Shown: positions 5,654-10,168 of the stretch, in pieces
Position numbering within the stretch: the first letter of the stretch is position 1
Layout of the letters: the number at the start of each line of letters is the position of its first letter
Assembly: GCA_045537555.1 (NCBI GenBank)
Contig: JAZSPR010000155.1
Location: 1 to 10,168 of the forward strand
Length of the DNA stretch: 10,168 bases
Direction: 5' to 3'
Source: UBA1081 sp045537555
GTDB lineage: Bacteria; Bacillota; Clostridia; Oscillospirales; Acutalibacteraceae
Translations under genes and position numbers: made by a program
Notes under the pieces: generated by a model
Database searches by the model: none
Told to the model about the DNA's origin: nothing
The model's input: the letters and a program-made list of their open reading frames with translations, nothing else

Positions 5654-7480
5654 ATGAAAACATTAAAGAAAATTCTTGCAGCTGTTCTGACTGTTGTAAT
5701 GCTTATGAGTATTGCTTCTGTTGCAGTATATGCCGCTGATTACTCATTTGCATACTATCATGCAAATGAAGACATGGAAATCTATGTTACTGCATTCAAG
5801 GGTGAAGTACCTGCTGACGGTTATGTTGAAATTCCCGATGAAATTGACGGTTACAAAGTTATCGGTGTTGCTGAGCATACTTTTGATAATCTTCAGGAGC
5901 TCAAGGGCATTTCAGTTTCAGAATATGTAATTGACATCCATGAAGATGCTTTCTATGGCTGCAATAATAATATTGACGTTCATGTAAGAGTTGAAGAGGA
6001 AGAAGATATTTTCGATTCTGAAGAATGGTTTGAAGAACATAAACAGGATTATGTTATCGAAAACGATACTCTTGTAAAATATAAGGGTACCGATAAAATT
6101 GTCACAATTCCTTACAATTGTGTAAAAGTCGGCAAAGATGCTTTTAAGGATAATACTGATATCACAACTGTTTATTTTGAAAAAAACCTCAAAGTTATTG
6201 AAGACGGTGCTTTTGAGGGTTGTACATATCTTGCAAATGTACATGTTGCCCCCGGTATTACAGATATTGAAGTAGGCAGAAATGCATTTGAAGGTACAAA
6301 ATGGCTTGCAAACTATCCTTCGGAATTTGTAAGCATCGGTACTAACCTTATCAAGTACAAGGGTGAATTAGATAAGGTTACAATCCCCAATGTGTTCAAG
6401 TCAATTTCAGCAGGTGCTTTCTATATTGGTGAAGAAAAAGCTGAAGATATTGTATTCAAAGTAAGAGTTCCCAAGTCAATTGAAAAATTCGGTGAAGATT
6501 GTTTCCTTCTTTATAATTCAATTACACCCGTTTATCCTGAACTTGTTGTTTATGAAGATTCAGCAGTTGATAAGTATCTTCATGAAGAAGGTATTGACCA
6601 TGTCTATGCAGCTCTTCCCGGTGATGTTATCAACGATAACAAAATCACGGCAGGCGATGCAAGATATGTTCTCCGTTTATCAGCTAAGCTTGAAATTCCC
6701 GAGGATGCTGAAGAAATGCTTTATGTTGCTGATATGACAGGCGACAACAGAATTGCAGCTGATGATGCAAGACTTATATTAAGAATTGCTGCAAAGCTTG
6801 AAAAATACTCAATAGGAGATATATATTCATTACCCAGAACAGATTATGAAGTTCTCCTTACTGCTGCAAATGCTCTTTCAACTGCAAGAGCTTACGGTTG
6901 TGCATATTCAATGAATGAATATCAGTATCTTTCAGATATAAAGATGAATACAAACACTAAGACATATTTAAATATGTATAATACAGAGCTTACACCTGAA
7001 AAGAAGGCTGTTACAGTTACTTACAATCAGGATTCTCCCGAAGCTTATGAAAATCTCTTTGATATCACACTTCTTGATTCAAGCAAAATCAAGAGCCATT
7101 CATGTGAAATCAAAGAAGGTAAGTATTATATAACAATCGTTCTTGAAAATGAAACTGTCAATGGTAATGATGTAGTTGCTTCTACATTCACAGAGAAGAT
7201 GTTCCCCGTTGAAACAGTTGCACATTTCACATCAAAGGCAATGGATAAATACTGGTATAATGACAGTATCAAGTATAATATGACATATAATGACTGTACA
7301 CTCAAAATGGTTATCAATACAGGTAATCTCACAATTGATTCAATTGACCTTCAGATGAACTATGATTTTGAAATAGAAGGTAAGATTATGGGTATTGCTA
7401 TCAAAGACGGTAAGAATCCTGCAACTGCTACAAGAACAGACGTTGTAAGATATTCAAGCTTTGTTTACTTTTCAAAATAA
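5654..7480 (+). CDS. Secreted BspA-type leucine-rich-repeat protein with internal dockerin-like repeats
   Basis: This 608-residue exported protein probably acts on the cell surface. A signal peptide covers about 1-27 (KTLKK basic start, hydrophobic core, cleavage near VYA-AD). Residues ~55-300 carry BspA/LRR_5-type repeats built around the pattern (I/V)xxxAFxGC: EDAFYGC (97-103), KDAFKDN (161-167), EDGAFEGC (183-190), GRNAFEG (208-214), SAGAF (252-256). A larger unit is repeated, seen as IENDTLVKYKG (135-145) and SIGTNLIKYKG (227-237), each followed by a VTIP-type strand. A dockerin type I-like pair follows at 323-347 and 359-384, with both repeats ending in (S/A)AKLE. The last ~210 residues are Tyr/Asn/Thr-rich and predicted mostly beta; I do not recognise the domain. 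The dockerin is internal rather than at an end, and its calcium loops lack the usual Asn at position 3. Its function is unknown; adhesion or display through a cohesin partner is an inference. Confidence 0.88.
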   Translation: MKTLKKILAAVLTVVMLMSIASVAVYAADYSFAYYHANEDMEIYVTAFKGEVPADGYVEIPDEIDGYKVIGVAEHTFDNLQELKGISVSEYVIDIHEDAFYGCNNNIDVHVRVEEEEDIFDSEEWFEEHKQDYVIENDTLVKYKGTDKIVTIPYNCVKVGKDAFKDNTDITTVYFEKNLKVIEDGAFEGCTYLANVHVAPGITDIEVGRNAFEGTKWLANYPSEFVSIGTNLIKYKGELDKVTIPNVFKSISAGAFYIGEEKAEDIVFKVRVPKSIEKFGEDCFLLYNSITPVYPELVVYEDSAVDKYLHEEGIDHVYAALPGDVINDNKITAGDARYVLRLSAKLEIPEDAEEMLYVADMTGDNRIAADDARLILRIAAKLEKYSIGDIYSLPRTDYEVLLTAANALSTARAYGCAYSMNEYQYLSDIKMNTNTKTYLNMYNTELTPEKKAVTVTYNQDSPEAYENLFDITLLDSSKIKSHSCEIKEGKYYITIVLENETVNGNDVVASTFTEKMFPVETVAHFTSKAMDKYWYNDSIKYNMTYNDCTLKMVINTGNLTIDSIDLQMNYDFEIEGKIMGIAIKDGKNPATATRTDVVRYSSFVYFSK

Positions 7481-7493
7481 GTTAAAATGAGAT

Positions 7494-7527
7494 ATCAGCT
7501 GTCTTATTGACAGCTGATTTTTGTTTT
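7494..7527 (+). terminator. Rho-independent terminator of the LRR-dockerin gene
   Basis: A perfect 10-bp stem, ATCAGCTGTC / GACAGCTGAT, with the 5-base loop TTATT, is followed directly by TTTTTGTTTT. It starts 13 bases after the stop codon and separates this gene from the next promoter. Confidence 0.9.
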
Positions 7528-7536
7528 ATGAAATTA

Positions 7537-7565
7537 TTGACATTTTATGTAAGCTGTATTATGAT
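7537..7565 (+). promoter_or_regulatory. Sigma-A promoter of the phosphodiesterase operon
   Basis: An exact TTGACA (7537-7542) and TATGAT (7560-7565, five of six to TATAAT) are separated by 17 bases, immediately after the upstream terminator. A leader of about 20-25 bases follows, with the ribosome binding site AAAGGAGA just before the ATG at 7595. Confidence 0.82.
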
Positions 7566-7594
7566 AAAAACATAAAAATAAAAGGAGATTTTTT

Positions 7595-8368
7595 ATGTCA
7601 CAGAAGGTTATTCTTGTTCTTGTTGACGGTATGCGACCTGACGGCATGATGCAATGCGGTAACGATTTTGCCGCAGAGTTTGTTGCAGATTCTACATATT
7701 CACTCGATGCACAGACGGTTATGCCCTCAGTCACCCTGCCCTGTCACATGTCGCTTTTCCACAGCGTTGATCCCACCCGTCACGGAATCGGCACAAACGG
7801 CTATGTTCCTCAGGTCAGACCCATTGAAGGCATGTTCGACAGATTCGATAAATTCGATAAAAAATGTGCATTTTTCTATACATGGGAAGAACTTCGTGAC
7901 CTTGGCAGGCCAGACCACCTGCATACGTCAGTCTGCTATAATCAGCATAAGCAGTCAGATACAGACCCGAAAATCACAGACTCTGCAATTGAATATATCA
8001 ACGCAGAATCACCCGATTTTCTTTTCCTCTATCTTGGTGAAACAGATGAAGTCGGCGGTCATGATTGCGGCTGGATGAGTGAGCAGTATATGAAGAGTGT
8101 CAGCAAGGCGCTTTCATGCGTTAAGAAGCTCAGAAACAGCATTGATGAAAGCTACAACATCATTCTTCTTGCCGACCACGGCGGACACGACCGTTCACAC
8201 GGCAGCGATATGCCTGAAGATATGACAATTCCCATCTGCTGTAACGGTCCCGCTTTTGAAAAGGGAAAGGAGCTTCACGGACTTTCAATCAAGGATGTTG
8301 CTGTCACAATCGCAAAGCTTCTTGAAGTAACTCCCGCTAAAGAATGGGAAGGCAAGGCATTTGTTTAA
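7595..8368 (+). CDS. Alkaline phosphatase-superfamily nucleotide pyrophosphatase/phosphodiesterase-like enzyme
   Basis: The protein is predicted to hydrolyse a phosphodiester or pyrophosphate bond with two bound metal ions. Its 257 residues keep the core of the type I phosphodiesterase fold: VLVDGMRPDG with metal ligand D11, PSVTLPCH with the probable nucleophile T47, DPTRHGIGTNGY (59-70), LGETDEVGGH with D151 and H156, ADHGGHD with D194/H195, and RSHGSDMPEDMTIP with H202. It lacks a signal peptide or membrane helix, so it should be cytosolic, unlike the secreted NPP enzymes of roughly 400 residues. The segment DEVGGH has one more residue between Asp and His than the D-x3-H usual in NPPs. It is the first gene of a likely three-gene operon. 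The substrate cannot be told from sequence; nucleotide sugars, dinucleotides or phosphoglycerol-type esters are all possible. Confidence 0.85.
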   Translation: MSQKVILVLVDGMRPDGMMQCGNDFAAEFVADSTYSLDAQTVMPSVTLPCHMSLFHSVDPTRHGIGTNGYVPQVRPIEGMFDRFDKFDKKCAFFYTWEELRDLGRPDHLHTSVCYNQHKQSDTDPKITDSAIEYINAESPDFLFLYLGETDEVGGHDCGWMSEQYMKSVSKALSCVKKLRNSIDESYNIILLADHGGHDRSHGSDMPEDMTIPICCNGPAFEKGKELHGLSIKDVAVTIAKLLEVTPAKEWEGKAFV

Positions 8369-8402
8369 TTGAATATTTTCAGAATATAAGGAGGTAAAAG
8401 CT

Positions 8403-8951
8403 ATGAATTTCCGATTTAATGTAAATCTCAGCGACAAAGATTTTCTTGATTTCAATTATTTCCATATGCTGAAATCTCATTACGGCAGAAAAACCTATAT
8501 TTTGTTAAAAACACTTCTGATTGTTCTTCCTCTTGTTTTCTGGCTTGTCGGTTATACAATTCATTCATTTTCAGAAGACTATCTGACAATGCTCATTATT
8601 CTTATCCCGCTGTGTCTGATAATGTTTTTCATGGTAAAACCGTTTATGAAGTTTTCTGTGAAACAACAACTGAAAACATGGATGAAAAAAGGTAAGAAAC
8701 CATATTCAACCGAGGCTGTAATGGAGTTTTCCGATGAAACAATTATTGAAACAACATCCGAAAATCGTACAGAGCTGAAATATACTGCCGTTGACAGCGT
8801 TTATGTTGTAAAAGGTGAGATAATTTACATCTATGTAAACGCTGCTCAGGCATATCTCATTCCGTATGCATCGTTTGAAAATGAAAATGAGTTCAACAGC
8901 TTTATTGAATTTATCGGAAATAAAACAAAACCTGTTATTTATTCTTTATGA
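8403..8951 (+). CDS. YcxB-family two-helix membrane protein
   Basis: The 182-residue protein has a short polar N-terminus (FNVNLSDKDFLDFNYFHM), two hydrophobic helices at about 31-52 and 61-79, a basic stretch (QQLKTWMKKGKKP, 88-100), and a C-terminal soluble region at about 104-170. The C-terminal pattern (ELKYTAVDSVYVVKG, YIYVNAAQAYLIPYASF, then an acidic helix) fits YcxB-like proteins of Firmicutes, a family without an established function. The ATG follows AAGGAGG (8388-8394) with 8 bases of spacing. The gene starts 34 bases after the phosphodiesterase gene, and its TGA lies inside the leader of the next gene, so co-transcription with both is likely. The family assignment rests on fold pattern and recognisable motifs, not on a search. 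Confidence 0.75.
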   Translation: MNFRFNVNLSDKDFLDFNYFHMLKSHYGRKTYILLKTLLIVLPLVFWLVGYTIHSFSEDYLTMLIILIPLCLIMFFMVKPFMKFSVKQQLKTWMKKGKKPYSTEAVMEFSDETIIETTSENRTELKYTAVDSVYVVKGEIIYIYVNAAQAYLIPYASFENENEFNSFIEFIGNKTKPVIYSL

Positions 8952-8957
8952 AAGGTG
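8950..8957 (+). promoter_or_regulatory. Ribosome binding site that fixes the YhcH-like start at 8966
   Basis: GAAAGGTG lies 8 bases before ATG 8966 and overlaps the YcxB stop codon. The alternative ATG at 8948, six codons upstream, has no recognisable Shine-Dalgarno sequence before it, so 8966 is preferred. Translational coupling to the preceding gene is plausible. Confidence 0.65.
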
Positions 8958-8965
8958 TTATTATA

Positions 8966-9400
8966 ATGAATTACGAAAAAATCAAAGAATTTTCTCCCGG
9001 GGCTTATGTTTTTATTCTGAATGCTCTTGAAAACGGAGCAGATGACGGCAGATATGATTTTGACGACGGTGTATTTGTGGGGGTCAGCACCTACACAACA
9101 AAGTACCGTGCAGATGCATGTTTTGAAGCACACAAAAAATATATTGATGTTCAGGTTATGCTTGACGGAAGTGAAATTATCGCAACAGAGCATATTGATA
9201 AAATGCATCAGTATGACTGCATTCAGCCTTTCGGCGACGGCGACCTTGAACTCTACGCCAATAACAACGACTGCGTTGACAATGTGCTGAATAAAGGCGA
9301 TTTCCTTGTTCTGTACCCCGAAGACGGTCATATGCCCGGCGTATGTATTGCAGAACCGAAGCAGGTTAAAAAGGCTGTTATTAAGGTTCCTGTAAGATAA
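8966..9400 (+). CDS. YhcH/YjgK/YiaL (EbgC-like, DUF386) family protein
   Basis: Members are small cupin-like beta-barrel proteins. E. coli YhcH (NanQ) speeds up sialic acid anomer conversion and EbgC is the small subunit of the evolved beta-galactosidase, so a role in sugar mutarotation or catabolism is the best guess. The 144-residue length is typical. Diagnostic motifs are FEAHKKYIDVQVMLDG (53-68, with E54, H56 and D61), the FGDGDLELY strand, GDFLVLYPEDGHMPG (111-125, with H122) and VKKAVIKV at the end (134-141). These match the metal- and sugar-binding pocket of the family. It is the last gene of the phosphodiesterase-YcxB-YhcH unit and ends just before a strong terminator. No sialic acid or beta-galactosidase gene lies nearby, so the exact sugar is open. 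Confidence 0.9.
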   Translation: MNYEKIKEFSPGAYVFILNALENGADDGRYDFDDGVFVGVSTYTTKYRADACFEAHKKYIDVQVMLDGSEIIATEHIDKMHQYDCIQPFGDGDLELYANNNDCVDNVLNKGDFLVLYPEDGHMPGVCIAEPKQVKKAVIKVPVR

Positions 9401-9411
9401 ATTGAAAAACA

Positions 9412-9443
9412 AGAACCCCGGATTTCGGGGTTCTTTGCTTTTT
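9412..9443. terminator. Bidirectional rho-independent terminator between convergent genes
   Basis: AGAACCCCG and CGGGGTTCT form a perfect 9-bp, GC-rich stem with the loop GATTT. On the + strand it is followed by TTGCTTTTT; on the - strand the complement is followed by TGTTTTTC. It lies 11 bases after the YhcH-like stop codon and just downstream of the - strand dockerin gene, so it can end both transcripts. Confidence 0.9.
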
Positions 9444-9450
9444 CAGAAAA

Positions 9451-10168
9451 TCAGAATTTTTCAAGTTTTGCACTTACACGAAGAATTGTTCTTGCATCGG
9501 CTGCTGTTATTTTTTTATCTTTGTTTACATCAGCCGCAACAGCTGTTTTTTCGTTGAATATTTCAAGCTTTGCACTTGCTCTGAGAACAGTTCTTGCATC
9601 AGCTGCCGTAATTTTACCGTCATTATTTACATCACCTGTTTTATATTTTTCATCAAGGTTTGATATAGGTTCTTTAGTAGTATTTTCAGTTGTGGGAGAC
9701 TGAGTTACAGGTGTATTTGTTGTAGTTTCTGTCGCAGGAACCTGAGTTGTCGGTTCAATTACAGCCGGTTTTGTAGTCGGAACTTCTGTCTGAGTTCCGT
9801 TTGTTGTAGTTTCATCAGTCGTTATTTCCGTTTCAGGAACTTTTGTTACAGGTTCTTTTGTAGTATTTTCAGGAATTGTTGTAATCTCGGGAACTGTTGT
9901 GGTTTCAGGAATTACAGGAACTATTGTTGTTTCTTCAGGCAATGCAGGAATTTCACGCTTTGCGAGTATCATATCACATTCTGTACATTTACAAATTTCA
10001 ACACCTGAAACGCCTGTTGTTGCAGGTGTTTCTGTTATCCAGTCACCACGGGAATGACCTTTTGCATCAATATAGTTATCTTTGAAAGTATCACCGCATG
10101 AACAGGTGTATGTCGTATACCCTTGTTTTGTACAATCAGGAACAGTTACAATAGCTACATAATCATGA
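9451..10168 (-). CDS. Dockerin-bearing surface protein, C-terminal part (5' end outside window)
   Basis: The - strand frame is open from the window edge to the TGA at 9451-9453 and gives 238 residues. The methionine encoded at 9970-9972 is internal, because the upstream codons read as a coherent domain. Residues 1-73 form a Cys-rich module common in clostridial surface proteins: HDYVAIVTVPDC, QGYTTYTCSCGDTF (C22-x-C24), GHSRGDW (H38), then VEICKCTECD (C59-x-C61-x2-C64). Residues ~77-172 are a Thr/Pro/Glu-rich, presumably extended linker with a near-repeat ENTTKEP appearing twice. A dockerin type I pair ends the protein at 178-202 and 212-236; the first loop is DVNNDGKITAAD and the second DVNKDKKITAAD, both with the Asp/Asn calcium ligands at positions 1, 3, 5 and 12. 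The missing N-terminus probably holds a signal peptide and an adhesive or catalytic domain. Export and cohesin binding are inferred. Confidence 0.88.
   Translation of the reverse strand, partial: HDYVAIVTVPDCTKQGYTTYTCSCGDTFKDNYIDAKGHSRGDWITETPATTGVSGVEICKCTECDMILAKREIPALPEETTIVPVIPETTTVPEITTIPENTTKEPVTKVPETEITTDETTTNGTQTEVPTTKPAVIEPTTQVPATETTTNTPVTQSPTTENTTKEPISNLDEKYKTGDVNNDGKITAADARTVLRASAKLEIFNEKTAVAADVNKDKKITAADARTILRVSAKLEKF
9668..9872 (-). repeat. Imperfect direct repeats in the Thr/Pro-rich linker coding region
   Basis: A 22-base segment at 9668-9689 recurs with one mismatch at 9851-9872. Both encode ENTTKEP on the - strand. Between them many short Thr-Thr and Glu-rich units recur. 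This is typical of a linker that grows and shrinks by slippage or recombination. Confidence 0.7.

Noticed and set aside
5918..6244. Antisense 108-residue ORF inside the LRR gene
   Set aside because: Ile/Asn/Phe-rich shadow composition, no family features, and it lies opposite convincing LRR coding sequence.
7481..7594. Possible riboswitch or leader RNA before the phosphodiesterase operon
   Set aside because: The only structure is the upstream gene's terminator; the leader from the predicted start to the ATG is about 20-25 bases, too short for a riboswitch.
8939..9412. Antisense 157-residue ORF opposite the YhcH-like gene
   Set aside because: It mirrors a well-matched family protein, is rich in Phe/Cys/Asn as expected for a shadow frame, and lies across the terminator.
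9451..9972. A complete 173-residue dockerin protein starting at the methionine at 9972
   Set aside because: The same frame continues without a stop to the window edge and encodes a recognisable Cys-rich surface module; there is no signal peptide at 9972.

Overview
The window looks like chromosomal DNA from a low-to-moderate GC anaerobic Firmicute, most likely an Oscillospiraceae/Ruminococcaceae-type gut clostridium. This is inferred from the clostridial gyrB-gyrA order, strong GGAGG-type ribosome binding sites, consensus sigma-A promoters, and two secreted proteins with dockerin-like repeats of the ITA(A/G)DAR..LR.SAKLE type. I did not run any search, so the taxonomic call is inference.

Layout: positions 1-4525 hold the 3' part of gyrB, complete gyrA and a LytR-CpsA-Psr (LCP) wall-polymer ligase gene. 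They lie on the + strand with gaps of 27 and 25 bases, so they probably form one transcription unit. About 130 bases of small, hairpin-rich, inverted-repeat-bounded DNA (about 4534-4660) then separates this block from an SDR gene (4688-5539) that closely resembles the Bacillus-type D-mannonate oxidoreductase (fructuronate reductase, UxuB), an enzyme of hexuronate catabolism. Next comes a separately transcribed gene (5654-7480) with a perfect consensus promoter and its own terminator. It encodes a secreted BspA-type leucine-rich-repeat protein with an internal dockerin-like pair and an unrecognised C-terminal domain. A second near-consensus promoter drives a three-gene operon (7595-9400): a compact cytosolic nucleotide pyrophosphatase/phosphodiesterase-like enzyme, a YcxB-family membrane protein, and a YhcH/YjgK/YiaL (EbgC-like) sugar-binding protein. 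A bidirectional terminator separates this operon from a convergent - strand gene whose 5' end lies outside the window. That gene encodes the end of a surface protein: a Cys-rich module, a long Thr/Pro-rich linker and a C-terminal dockerin pair with canonical calcium loops.

How they fit together: gyrase and LCP are housekeeping functions (DNA supercoiling; attaching anionic polymers to peptidoglycan). UxuB and YhcH are both of the kind used in the catabolism of uronic, sialic or related sugars, and the two dockerin proteins point to an extracellular surface apparatus. A plausible but unproven reading is a gut bacterium that handles complex glycans. I found no CRISPR array, phage gene, transposase, tRNA or rRNA. 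Every stretch outside genes is shorter than 300 bases. The least ordinary items are the small repeat element at 4534-4660, the internal dockerin with altered calcium loops and the unknown domain that follows it, and the phosphodiesterase/YcxB/YhcH operon. I see no convincing wholly new multi-gene system.
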